A DNA stretch of 17,500 nucleotides from Stramonita haemastoma (taxonomy: Eukaryota > Mollusca > Gastropoda > Neogastropoda > Muricidae). Shown piece after piece: positions 1 through 9,256 of this stretch (its first letter is position 1; the number at the start of each line of letters is the position of its first letter). The position numbers and the translations under genes were made by a program. The DNA is taken from assembly GCA_030674155.1 (NCBI GenBank), contig CM060326.1, positions 14,919,585 through 14,937,084 of the forward strand, written 5' to 3'. The notes under the pieces are model-generated. The model was not told where the DNA came from. It was given only the letters and a program-made list of their open reading frames with translations, and made no database searches.

Positions 1-430
1 CAAAACTAGTAAAACAAAACCAACACCAGAAATACATTTTTAAATGTTCACAAAAAACAGCAACGACAAAATAAGGCGTTACGTACAATCCCAACAAAAC
101 GAAAGAGGGAAAATCCAAAGACACAGGAAGTAAGATAGCACAAAAACACTAAAGGTACTTTTTTCTTTGCAAAAAAGGAGGAAACGGGGGCAAAAGGAGA
201 AAGAAGAAAACCAAGACCAAATTCAAAAAAAAAAAAGAAAAGAATACAAACAAAGTGCAGAAAGGGAGGAAACGTTCAAAACTAAAACCAACAAAGAAAA
301 CTAAATATAAAGAAACATAAAAAAAGAAAGACCAAAAAAAACCTACCCACAAAACAGAGAAAGTCAGGAAAAACGTCAAAACAAATCAAGAGAATGTCAA
401 AAGCAGGAAAATGCGGGAAGTGTGCAGGCC
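1..430. other. A-rich non-coding sequence, no gene
   Basis: The + strand is dominated by A with scattered short A-runs separated by G or C, and has few T residues apart from one short T-run near 155-165. The only long frame reads a Phe/Leu/Val string on the minus strand, which is what poly-A sequence gives in antisense. I see no splice signal pair, promoter or repeat unit of fixed length. Similar A-rich, T-poor sequence recurs at about 5860-5990, 6840-7110 and 17330-17460. Confidence 0.6.
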
Positions 431-772
431 GAAAGTTGGAAAACTACTTAAATCCTTACATTCCGCATCCCCTCACTTTGCCAGCCTCCCCGCAGGAGGC
501 AGCTAAATGAAATACCCATACAGGCCCTCCTATCCCTGCCACGCAATACCCAAACTCCTCTAATAGACAGAAAAGGCCCCAACAGGCAAAGGAAAATGCG
601 GGAAAGAAGAGAGGCAAGATGGTAGAACAGTGCAAAAGAAAGAACAAGAGAAAAAGCCATGAATTGAAGAACCATACCTAACAATCGTGGACCGCACGCA
701 CGTGTGCTAAGCTGGCATAAAGATATCTTACACACATGCGTTCCAGTGCACATGTGCACACGCGTGCACGCA
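431..772. other. Unique-looking non-coding stretch
   Basis: Mixed-composition sequence between the A-rich left end and the first microsatellite. Overlapping minus-strand frames exist here but they run into the CGCA/GA repeat and have no recognisable domain. I see nothing specific in it. Confidence 0.5.

Positions 773-1208
<436 letters not shown>

Positions 1209-1263
<55 letters not shown>
1209..1263. repeat. Perfect (TC)n microsatellite
   Basis: An uninterrupted 55-bp run of TC dinucleotides. It has the opposite strand sense to the GA tract ending at 929, so the two tracts could pair as the arms of a long inverted repeat around ~280 bp of spacer. Confidence 0.97.
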
Positions 1264-1271
<8 letters not shown>

Positions 1272-1309
1272 GGCCGTCAGAACTAGATCTACTCACAAAA
1301 AGAAAAAAA

Positions 1310-1425
1310 AGACTACAAACACAAACAACACAAAAAAGAAGCATCAACCACGACAACCAACTACAACTCACCAGAACAACAACAAACAGCTGCAGCAGTA
1401 ACAGCAACAACAACAAACAACTGGT
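1310..1425. repeat. Cryptically simple CAA/CAG/ACA-rich stretch
   Basis: Degenerate CAA, ACA and CAG trinucleotides dominate, with a denser patch near 1378-1420. No fixed unit is maintained, so this is cryptic simplicity rather than a clean microsatellite. T is rare on the + strand. Confidence 0.7.
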
Positions 1426-1539
1426 TTTTCTTTATCTCTTTCCATATTTTTTTTCTTCCCTAAAGAAAGAGAATATATAACGCTAACAGGCTTACTGTAA
1501 CGTGTACGCCCTGCAAAAGTTAATAGAATTCAAGATTTC

Positions 1540-1662
1540 ATACGCCACGCTAAACACAATCATCCACCAACAAATTGAAATAAATATTCAACATCAACAA
1601 CAAAAAATACAAATACGAAAAAAAGGGGAAAGGAAGGAAGGGGGTGGTGGTGGTGTGGTGAA
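1540..1662. repeat. A-rich sequence ending in a G-rich GGT patch
   Basis: A/C-rich sequence is followed at about 1625-1662 by a short G-rich patch (AAGG steps, then GGT/GTGGT steps). The patch contains several GG/GGG runs. It is short and imperfect. Confidence 0.55.
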
Positions 1663-1967
1663 GGCTTTCTAAACAAATCAAAACCTCTTTCTCATCCATC
1701 CCCGCGATCTAAGAAGAAACTGTGATGTGATTTATACGGCTTTGGAATTTATTTTCTATCTGCATTTTTTTGGAATTTATGAACAACATGAGAAAGAGGG
1801 TTGGCGTGATTTTCGTCGTTTGAACTGATGCATGCACACTTTAGCCTTCCGCGGCGGCGTGTTTTATTGCTACCGTGATTTATTGGGTTACAGTTATTGC
1901 TATTAGAATTCCTTTTTTTCCGTCCCTATTTTTTGGATTCCAGAGATCGTTAGCTTAATGAGAAATA
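1663..1967. other. Unique-looking non-coding stretch
   Basis: Mixed-composition sequence with no gene, RNA or repeat that I can identify. It ends where the alternating purine-pyrimidine block begins. Confidence 0.45.
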
Positions 1968-2008
1968 GCGTGCATATGCGCATGCATGCGCGCGTGCACA
2001 CACACACA
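1968..2008. repeat. 41-bp perfect alternating purine-pyrimidine block
   Basis: Every base from 1968 to 2008 alternates purine and pyrimidine. The left part mixes GC, GT and AT steps, the centre is a CG-rich run around 1988-1995, and the right end is a short CA microsatellite. CG and CA/TG alternation is the sequence class that most readily adopts left-handed Z-DNA. Confidence 0.9.
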
Positions 2009-2112
2009 ATTTCATGGTAGTATTTAAATCACCTTTATCTTCTGGTTAGATCTGTTTTAATTTAGCACTAATTGCAGATTCTAATCTTACTGGCACCGTG
2101 AAGTGTTTAATC

Positions 2113-2232
2113 CCGTCTCCACTTCACCCCCCACCCCCTTCTCACCCCATCCATCAAAGTTTGTTTTAACCTCTGTCTCTCTCTCTCTGTCTCTCTCTCC
2201 TCTCTGTCCTCTCTCTCTCTCTCTCTCTCTCA
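2113..2232. repeat. Pyrimidine-rich block with (TC)n microsatellite
   Basis: C-rich sequence (about 2120-2155) leads into a TC tract (about 2171-2232) with occasional TG and CC interruptions. It lies directly upstream of the candidate retrotransposon 3' end. The Ser-Leu frame here is a shadow of the repeat. Confidence 0.9.
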
Positions 2233-2233
2233 G

Positions 2234-2306
2234 AGCCGGATGGAAAAAAAAGTATGTAAATACTTACTCTGTTACCCTTGAAAAATAAAGACTATTCATT
2301 CATTCT
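2234..2306 (+). mobile_element. Possible 3' end of a truncated non-LTR retrotransposon
   Basis: A short non-repetitive segment contains an inverted repeat at 2250-2265, a 6-bp stem (AAGTAT/ATACTT) closed by GTAA, which fits the GNRA tetraloop class. An AATAAA at 2284-2289 follows, then three ATTC units at 2294-2305. A small 3' hairpin, an AATAAA-like stretch and a short tandem tail instead of poly-A is the usual 3' architecture of CR1/L2/Jockey-type LINEs. No coding part is present, which would fit heavy 5' truncation. The family cannot be named from this alone, and chance juxtaposition is possible. Confidence 0.35.
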
Positions 2307-2511
2307 GTCTTCAGTATTATTCCTTGTTTTGTGAATTCCACTGAAGCAGACTTGTTTTGTTACTATTTTCTTTATTTCAGATCTTTTATTCATCCTTTTT
2401 TTTCAACTGCACAGCTAATCATTATGTTTTACTTTAGTTTACACTATTTCTTTAACACCCTCTCCCCCCGCAAAAAAAGACCGAGCAATATCCGTACTTA
2501 CAAATCAGTTC

Positions 2512-2676
2512 ATCTCTCTCTCTGTCTCTGTCTCTCTCTCTCGTGTTGTGTGTGTGTGCGCGCGTGTGTGTGTGTATGTGTGTGTGTAGCGTCTCTCTCT
2601 CCCTCCCTCCTCTCTCTCTCTTTCTCTCCCCCCCTCCCCTCCTCTCTCTCTCTCTCTCTCTCCCCCTTTTCTCTCA
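2512..2676. repeat. Compound microsatellite (TC)n-(TG)n-(TC/CCT)n
   Basis: TC tract (2512-2541), TG tract with an internal CG patch (2543-2588), then a pyrimidine-only tract of TC and CCCT units (about 2591-2676). The central part from about 2547 to 2587 alternates purine and pyrimidine. Open frames across it are Ser-Leu/Cys-Val or Glu-Arg/His-Thr artefacts. Confidence 0.95.
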
Positions 2677-3170
2677 TAAATAAAAACGTAAAAATAATGA
2701 CCGTTGGTGCAAATGACTGGTCACAATTCAATAATACCCACCACAGAGAGACATAGTCCAAGTGGCGGGCATCAATAATGCAGCCCTAGCACACCCACAG
2801 ACAGACAGACAGACAATCCTTGCCACAGACAAGTCCTTTCAAGGTGAGAAAAGCGCAGCCAGCTATCCCCCTCTCCCCTCTCCTCAAAGGGACCAAGGCG
2901 TCGTCCGAAGTTGGTAAGTTAGCAACTATGTCCTAATTACTTCTTCTGCTGTCAATGATTTAAACCTCTCCAACAGCTCTAGAAAGAAGGGCTAACTTTT
3001 TTTTTCTGTCTGGACTTTTTACGGTTCAAATATGGCAGTTTGGTAATAACACCATTATTATTACCAGGACTTTGGTTGTTTTTTTTAGGATAACAACAAC
3101 CCAAGAACGAGGTCTCTTCTGCCGGAGTGTTACGTAGGCTTGGTCTACAGCATGCACACTAACAGTCACA
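2677..3170. other. Mostly unique non-coding stretch
   Basis: Ordinary composition, with a short (ACAG)n run at about 2797-2815 and a T-run near 2998-3006. A splice-like pair occurs here: a pyrimidine-rich acceptor-like run ending in AAG at 2889, and GTAAGT at 2913-2918. No flanking coding sequence supports it. No RNA gene seen. Confidence 0.5.
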
Positions 3171-3178
3171 GTGGTGGT

Positions 3179-3275
3179 GGAGAGAAGGGGGGGGGGGGGG
3201 GGGAGAGAAGGGGGAAGGGGAGAGGAGAGAGAAGAGAGGGAGGGGGGGGAGAGAGAGAGGGAGAGGAGGGGAGAG

Positions 3276-3348
<73 letters not shown>

Positions 3349-3374
3349 GAGAGAGAGAGAGAGAAGAGAAGAAA
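3179..3374. repeat. Long purine-only tract with a G17 run
   Basis: Only A and G occur from 3179 to 3347 (169 bp). One C at 3348 interrupts, and purines continue to 3374. The left part holds a G17 homopolymer (3187-3203) and several more G-runs. The right part is mainly (GA)n. Tracts of this kind can form triplex (H-DNA), and the left part also has G-quadruplex potential. The Glu-Arg-Gly frames on + and Ser-Leu-Pro frames on - are artefacts. Confidence 0.95.
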
Positions 3375-3375
3375 C

Positions 3376-3592
3376 TTTAGACAGACAGACAGACAGACAC
3401 GACAGACAGACGACAGACACGCACACAGAGACATACTACATACATACATACAACACATACTACATACATACTACTACATACATCAGACAGACAACAGACA
3501 GAGAGAGACAGACAGTACGGACAGACAGACACAAACAACGACATACACAACAGTCAGAGAAACAGAGAGACAGAGACGGAGGGAGAACTTAC
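3376..3592. repeat. GACA / CATA / ACACA cryptic simple repeat
   Basis: Clustered ACAG/GACA units (3380-3420 and 3485-3535) flank a CATA/CTACATA section (about 3435-3480). T is rare outside CATA. It appears to have grown from the right edge of the GA tract by repeated slippage and substitution. Confidence 0.9.
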
Positions 3593-3620
3593 CAACTTTG
3601 ATATTTGCAGACCACTAAAA

Positions 3621-3755
3621 CGCACACACAATATTGCGTGTGAGCGCATACGCAAAATATGTGTACGCACGCACGCACGTTCGCACGCGAGCACACACCA
3701 CACACACACCGCCGCGCGCGCACATACTACACACACACCACACACACACAACAAC
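3621..3755. repeat. CA / CGCA / CG-rich compound microsatellite
   Basis: Interleaved CA, CGCA and CGCG units, including CGCA repeats near 3666-3680 and a CG-rich patch near 3711-3722. It contains an imperfect inverted repeat centred on about 3640-3645, with ACACAATATTGCGT on the left and ACGCAAAATATGTGT on the right. Confidence 0.85.
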
Positions 3756-3791
3756 TTACGTGCAGCTTTTGAGTACTAAGTACTAGGCTAA

Positions 3792-3833
3792 CCTACTGGA
3801 AACTCAAAACTTACAGCAGGTTTCCTGTGTAGG
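3792..3833. repeat. Imperfect inverted repeat (hairpin)
   Basis: The left arm CCTACTGGAAAC (3792-3803) can pair with the right arm GTTTCC-TGTGTAGG (3820-3833), leaving a 2-nt bulge and a 16-nt loop. It sits in a short non-repetitive island between microsatellites. No RNA family is recognised. Confidence 0.5.
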
Positions 3834-3919
3834 TGTTTTTCCCACCATGACTAGAAGGTATCTGCCTGGCAGCTACGCCTACAGGGTAGAAAAAGAGGCC
3901 TAGGAGAAACTTCAGACGA

Positions 3920-4014
3920 GGAGAGAGACACATGGAGAGACAGAGACAGGAACAAACATACAGACATACAGATAGATAGAGACAGAGAGAGACAGGGGGG
4001 CTGCAAACAGCCAC

Positions 4015-4049
<35 letters not shown>

Positions 4050-4069
4050 CACACACACACGCACCACGA

Positions 4070-4133
<64 letters not shown>

Positions 4134-4145
4134 GCACACACACCC
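3920..4145. repeat. GACA/GATA tract followed by a long (CA)n
   Basis: GACA, GAGA and GATAGATA units (about 3920-3992) are followed by (CA)n at about 4015-4048, a TC-interrupted CA segment, and a longer CA tract from 4071 to about 4144 that ends in CGCA units. Cys-Val frames on the minus strand are artefacts of the TG complement. Confidence 0.95.
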
Positions 4146-4430
4146 AACACACAAATCCCAACCCTTCCATCAAAAGTCTATAATAACACCCTAGAAGGTA
4201 AGATAGATCCACCCCAGGGGTATCAAGCTCTTTTGTAGCTCCTGAACGGTTGGGCTGGTCACACGGAAAAAAAAACTTGATCAGCTCAGAACCTGGGAAC
4301 TGGATACCGTCTCCTCCCTCTTCACTCACAGACACTACAGGTAAGCCAAGGCTTTAGTCTAATCACTGCTCAACCGTTTGAACTCTCACCAGAAAAGACT
4401 GACTGACGTCTTGGACATTGTATGATGATG
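4146..4430. other. Unique-looking non-coding island
   Basis: Normal-complexity sequence of about 285 bp between repeat blocks. It holds a strong 5' splice donor-like string, CAG|GTAAGC at 4338-4346, but no upstream frame that would make an exon is supported. A 10-mer, CTAGAAGGTA, occurs here near 4191 and also near 3852. Confidence 0.5.
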
Positions 4431-4434
4431 GGGG

Positions 4435-4580
4435 AAGTGGGTAGGGTGGGTGGCGAAGGGAGGAGGCACAGGTGGGCTGGGTGGGGGGTGGGGGTAGAGG
4501 CACAGATGGCTGGGGAGTGGGGGCGGGGGAAGACACAGGTAGGGGGTGGGGGAGGATTGGGGTGGAGGGGTAGGGTAGTG
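4435..4580. repeat. G-rich ~34-bp minisatellite, about three copies
   Basis: The clearest copies run 4463-4496, 4497-4530 and 4531-4564. Each begins with GAGGCACAG or AGACACAGG and continues with a run of G-blocks. Copies 1 and 2 are both exactly 34 bp. Many GGG to GGGGGG blocks on one strand give high G-quadruplex potential. Pro-rich frames on the minus strand are artefacts. Confidence 0.8.
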
Positions 4581-4716
4581 TGGGGTTTATCAGTTATTGG
4601 AGGAAACGACGCACGCCCAAACCCTTTGAAGTATGAGCCGTGGGGATGGTGTGAATTCGTGTGAATAGCAGGGTACATATTTCAAGATCTGGTGCTATAA
4701 TGTTTGATGTTGTGGG

Positions 4717-4860
4717 ATGAGTGTGTGTGTGTGGATGTGTGTGATGTGTGTGTGGTTGTGTGTGATGTGTGTGTGTTTGTGCGCGCGCGTGTGCGTGTGC
4801 GCGCATGTGTGTATGTGTGTTGTGGTGTGTTTGTGTGTGTGTTTGTGTGTGTATGGTATA
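4717..4860. repeat. (TG)n tract with internal CG patch
   Basis: Mostly TG dinucleotides with GATG, GGTT and TTTG interruptions. Positions 4778-4820 form a 43-bp perfect alternating purine-pyrimidine block with CGCGCG near its centre, a strong Z-DNA candidate. It is in the opposite sense to the CA tract at 4071-4144. Confidence 0.93.
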
Positions 4861-5261
4861 CAATCACAAAAAGTTAAGTTGATTATAAGTGATTTCAACC
4901 ACCTTCAAAAAGTGTTAACCTGACTGCGCAACTTTTCACCCCCACACCCTCACCCCTACCACCACCCCCCCAACACCCACACACCTTTACCACTTCCCTT
5001 CTGTCAACACAATAACAATGCACACAAGACGGAGAGGGGGAAGAAGGGGGGAGCAAGTGCCCCCCTCACTCCTCCCAAACCAAGGCTTGGGAGAAAGTGT
5101 GTTGTGTGGGATTTCCAACAAAGCCTTCCTTCAGTCTCCTTCTCCCTGCCCACTACTGGAGCACTGGAGGCAGACAGGCCACAGCTTGCTTGGCTATTCA
5201 CTGGACCACGACTCAATGCCTCCCTGACACTCGGAAGCATTTTTCACCAGTGTCGGTGGGA
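4861..5261. other. Non-coding stretch with CACCC-rich patch and a small palindrome
   Basis: CACCC-rich sequence at about 4936-4990 is followed by more ordinary DNA. A nested palindromic string at 5073-5092 has outer arms TCCCAA/TTGGGA around CCAAGGCTTGG. A 69-residue plus-strand frame and a 78-residue minus-strand frame overlap here, but neither has domain-like features. Confidence 0.5.
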
Positions 5262-5494
<233 letters not shown>

Positions 5495-5860
5495 GTTTAC
5501 CCAGGCTGCTTGATGGGAGGATAGAGAGGGGGAGGGGGGGGGATCGAGTGTGTAGGGGGAAGCTTTCACACTGGAGTTGCTCCAGGGTATGTTCTAGGAG
5601 GCCTACCTTACTGGGTGGCCTCAATCAGACGGTTACTGATCCCTGGGGTGTTTTTTTTGGGTGGGTTGTTGTATTTTACTGATTATTTAAAGGTTGCGAT
5701 GTTTGCTGTTAAGTTGTTACTCTTCTGTTTCAATTCTAAGCGAAAGCCGGGCGTGGGTAGGGTAGGGGCTGAGAGCATAATTTCATGCTACTTCTCCTCA
5801 TTGTGTGGATAGTGGGTCAGCCAAGTCAAATATCCTTTTTGCTGTGTTAACAACAGTTGA
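5495..5860. other. Unique-looking non-coding stretch
   Basis: Contains a short G-rich patch near 5527-5542 and otherwise ordinary sequence. No gene, RNA or repeat recognised. Confidence 0.5.
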
Positions 5861-5992
5861 AAAACAAGAAAAGAAGAACGAAAAACGAAGAAGAAGAATA
5901 ACAAGAAAGAAGTAAAAAAAAAAAAAAAGAGAGAAAGGGAAGCGAAAACAAATGAAAAACCTACTAAATTTTCTTTAAAAAAAAAAAAAGAG

Positions 5993-6089
<97 letters not shown>

Positions 6090-6098
6090 CAGAGAGAC

Positions 6099-6139
<41 letters not shown>

Positions 6140-6172
6140 GACAGAGACAGAGACAGAGAAAGACAGAGAGAG
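5861..6172. repeat. A-rich run, then (GA)n, then (GACA)n
   Basis: A-rich GAA/AAC sequence includes two A-runs (about 5913-5928 and 5977-5989). Then comes (GA)n to about 6071, followed by (GACA)n and (GAGACA)n to 6172. The poly-A to (GA)n junction could mark an old retroposon tail, but no target-site duplication was found, so only the low-complexity call is made. Confidence 0.92.
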
Positions 6173-6840
6173 CAATCGACGAGGGTAGTAGAGAAGGAGG
6201 TTTAAAAAGAAGGGGAGCAGCGGGGAATGCGTTAATGCATAAGATTCATCTGAATTGCAAAGTACGCGGTAGATGGGAAACATTCAACAGCTCTCAAGGC
6301 AATGAAATTTAAACCGAAAGCATTTAGTATTCAGTCTCTTTAGAAAGCTTTTATCTTTGGGTTTGGTTTTCTTTTTATTTGGAGGGAGGGGGGGGGGGGA
6401 TTTAGGGGGCGGGGAAGGACTAAGAATGCAGAAATTTTTATTCCCCTGATTTTTTTGTTTTCGATTATACACTTTATTGTGGTATTCACCTGCTATTTGT
6501 AACGAACTCCTTTGGTTTTAAATAGTTTTTATTGAGTAAATGGACACAAACATGCATTGAAAATCAACAGGACTTTTGGAATCATAGCAACCAAGGTGGT
6601 AAATAAATTCCTTTGTATCTATCTTCCTTCCCAACACTTGTCTCTGCCAGTATGCGCGGTCATACACTGTGGGTGTGGAGGCTTTTACGTGCAATTGTAT
6701 GGATTCAGTCATTCATCCATTCTTTATTTATTTTATACTGTTTTACATTTCATAATTTTCTATGTGGCATCTGATTTATAGCCCAAGCTTTGCCGAAAGA
6801 AACAGAAGAAAACAGGCGGGAAATAACTGAAGGAGAGCGG
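6173..6840. other. Mostly unique, AT-rich non-coding stretch
   Basis: Contains a G-rich run at about 6381-6400. The string at 6705-6745 reads on the minus strand as AATAAATAAAGAATGG followed by ATGAATGA, which resembles a LINE-type tail. The frames of 60-75 residues here are hydrophobic or mixed and match nothing I recognise. Confidence 0.5.
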
Positions 6841-7112
6841 AATGAAGTCTACCAAATAAAAAAAAAAAACCAACTAGATCTAGTCAAGAAACCACAACAC
6901 AAACAAAACAACGAAAGGCAAAACACACAAACCCAACAGCAAAACCAAAATCCCCACCTACCCCACAAGCACCTCCCCCCCTAAGAAAAAACACACACAC
7001 AAAAAAACAAGAAAACAGCAATAAAGAAACTCCCAAACCAGAGACCAGCCACGTGTATAAGAGCTAGGCCCAACACGTATCTACAGGAAAGAAACAGAAA
7101 GTGCCTCCTCAT
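6841..7112. other. A/C-rich, T-poor stretch
   Basis: The + strand is composed mainly of A and C with very few T, including CAAAA and ACACAA steps, an A-run at about 6860-6869 and a CA run near 6990-7000. No fixed repeat unit. The Lys/Gln/Asn-rich 64-residue frame reflects this composition and not a protein. Confidence 0.6.
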
Positions 7113-7199
7113 GGACACCTAACATCACTTAGCGCAGTGCAGGTGAAACAACAACAGCGCTCACAGTTGAAGCGCTTTCACCACCACTAACACTTCAGA

Positions 7200-7275
7200 A
7201 CACACACACACACAACACGCCGCGCACGCACGCACACACACACACACACACACCACACACCACACACACCACACC
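7200..7275. repeat. (CA)n with CGCA interruption
   Basis: CA dinucleotides with a CGCGCACGCACGC centre (about 7217-7232) and CACCACA slips at the right end. Confidence 0.93.
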
Positions 7276-7955
7276 CTACTCCCTCACTTTACCTTCCCTC
7301 ACCACTTAGCTCCAGCACAGAAATAAACGAAATCTACCCGTCAACCAACCAACCAACCTATACAACTCACTGTTTCTAATTCCAACACAGCTCCAAAACA
7401 GGGCCACTCTACTTACAACTCCTCTCTGCACTAAGCCCCCACCACACAAGACGCCAGAAAAGTTTATACACACATAATATAACCATCTTTACCACTAGAT
7501 TCCGACAGTCATTGACTGACCAACAGAATCAGGATCAATATTATGAAGAGAGAAGCAGACAAGAGAGGTTACAGAGAGCATGCATGCAGGGAGGGAGCAA
7601 GACATAGTACCGTGTTGATTCTAGCGATCCCTGGCAAAGGCAGGCCTGCTCTGTGGGCCATAGCCTAACTGCAGTGTTGGTTCAGGTTGACAATTATTGT
7701 CATGCCATTGCAACAAAAAAAAAGGGGGGAGGTAGAGGTTTCATAACTCTTCTCACCTTCACTGAAGGAGGATAGGCGGGGGTGGGGTCGGTGGGAGGTC
7801 CTAGGTCCGAGTCTTTGAGAATCTGAAGTGACTATTTCCTCTTTCTGTCCATACTCGAAAGTCTTCCTAACTCGAGGAAATCTGGGATTGACCTGTTCGT
7901 TTGATTGGGGGTTTTAGGGGGGATATTGCTGTAAGACTTTGTGATGATCCAGAAA
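7276..7955. other. Unique-looking non-coding stretch
   Basis: Includes a short (CAAC)4 run at about 7341-7357 and an A/G-run near 7715-7732. No coding frame above background and no RNA gene recognised. Confidence 0.5.
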
Positions 7956-8140
7956 GTACACACACGCGCGCACGTGCGCAAACACACACACACACACACA
8001 CACACACCACACACACACATACAGAGGAGAGACAGAGAGAGAAAGAGAGAACTGGGAACAGGCCATATGCCCATGACATGAGGTTTAGAGCACAAAGAGA
8101 AAGACAGAGAAAGACTGAGAGAGACAGAGACAGAGAGTTC
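7956..8140. repeat. (CA)n followed by GAGA/GACA-rich sequence
   Basis: An alternating R-Y segment with CGCGCG (7956-7980) leads into (CA)n (7982-8018), then GAGA/GACA sequence (8022-8050 and 8090-8138) split by about 40 bp of ordinary sequence. Minus-strand Ser/Val/Cys frames are artefacts. Confidence 0.9.
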
Positions 8141-8480
8141 TGATTTTTGGCAACAGGCAAGCATAAAAGGCGTTTCCCTCTTTTATTTCTCTCGAATACA
8201 TTTTATATCCAGCTACAATCCATTCAGTGCATAGCCATTTCTTTTGGCAGAGAACCGAAATCTGACCACACGGTTCCTCCCACCTCTCCCCCACCCCCAC
8301 CCTTCTTTTTCCTCTCCTCATTCTCCCCCACAAAAAAGCATTAACATGAAGCCACTGGGGGAAAAAAGGGAATTCACACTGCCTCCTTCCCTGCCTCCCT
8401 CCCTCTTGTACTTGTCAATATAGCCATCTCGCGTTCTTCTCGCCCGTTTCTATGCCCCCCTTTCTCACACAGACGTCCCA
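8141..8480. other. Unique-looking, C/T-rich non-coding stretch
   Basis: C-rich patches at about 8280-8330 and CCTCC units at 8384-8405. No gene or RNA recognised. Confidence 0.5.
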
Positions 8481-8486
8481 ACAGAA

Positions 8487-8640
8487 GGACCTTTGACGCT
8501 CGCAAGTGGTCAAGACGTCAAAAACGGACTGTAGTTATCCCTGCGGACCTTTGAACACAGCTTGGCCGCTACAGTCCGGCCGTCAGGCTGTCAGTGGCGC
8601 TGGACAATGGTCAGAAGCTAGGGTACAATAGGTCAAAAGG
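8487..8640. promoter_or_regulatory. Candidate motif cluster: DR1/TCF-like sites and inverted repeat
   Basis: GGACCTTTGAC (8487-8497) and GGACCTTTGAACA (8545-8557) are near-repeats. Read on the minus strand they give GTCAAAGGTCC and TGTTCAAAGGTCC, close to the DR1 pattern (AGGTCA-A-AGGTCA) bound by HNF4/RXR-class receptors. Both also contain CTTTGA, the TCF core. AGGTCAAAAGG follows at 8630-8640. A perfect 10-bp inverted repeat, CGGACTGTAG (8525-8534) with CTACAGTCCG (8569-8578), encloses the second site. Short motifs occur often by chance and no promoter or gene is seen nearby. Confidence 0.25.
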
Positions 8641-8682
8641 GCTTTTTGGGGGGGACAAAGAAGGAGACTGTTGAAGACGCAC

Positions 8683-8716
8683 GGTCGTCCGTCCGTCGTC
8701 CGTCAGTCAGTCAGTG
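8683..8716. repeat. Short (GTCC)n-(CAGT)n microsatellite
   Basis: Overlapping CGTC/GTCC units pass into three CAGT units. Short but clear. Confidence 0.75.
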
Positions 8717-9256
8717 GCAGGCTGTCATCACTCACTCGGGGATAGCCTTGATGTCGCTGCTGTCTCCTGCTTTCTTTGGGATGAATCTCCCCAAGTTTCC
8801 AGCTGTCCTTCAGGGTTTTACGCATCTGTATTGCTTCAAACCAGCCGTGACAAGCACTGGCATATCTGCCAGCTAGGAGAAGTAATGAGAAACCCTGCTA
8901 ATATCGTCAATCCAGATAGGACACTCTTGCTCAACAATGCCAACTTATTTTAATCGTGTTCATGCAAAGCATAGGAGACCTGTGAGGTTCCTCTATGTTG
9001 CAGTTAGAACTACTCGCTACTGTGTAAAGTTCCGCTTTTAAAAGCCGGCTGGTGGAATGAGGGTTAAGCCACCCTTATCCAGATAATTTGTTGCAGTCGT
9101 TGTTGTTGCTGTTGCTGTGCGTAGTTTTTCCATTTGAAAATGTGTCTGTATATTCGTGACGTTGAATTTTCCGGCGAAATCTGACTTGCCAAAGGTAACA
9201 TAAGAGTACACGTATGGAGATACTCAAGGCTAACAGGATCAATCTACGTCCCTCTG
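8717..9256. other. Unique-looking non-coding stretch
   Basis: The longest low-repeat part of the left half. Two overlapping plus-strand frames of 76 and 79 residues (from 8646 and 8714) have no recognisable domain, signal peptide or repeat. A short TTG/CTG-rich patch lies at 9089-9117. No RNA gene recognised. Confidence 0.5.

Noticed and set aside
3811..4335. 174-residue minus-strand frame
   Set aside because: Mostly Cys-Val from (TG)n and Leu-Ser from GACA complement; the short unique ends match nothing I recognise.
4338..4346. Exon ending at CAG|GTAAGC
   Set aside because: A strong donor string alone; upstream is microsatellite with no acceptor or coding frame that would make an exon credible.
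5913..5990. Poly-A tail of a second retroposon
   Set aside because: Two A-runs are present but I found no Pol III boxes upstream and no target-site duplication around them.
8646..8953. Two overlapping 76-79 residue plus-strand frames
   Set aside because: Length is within chance expectation, they overlap in different frames, and neither shows a domain, signal peptide or start context.
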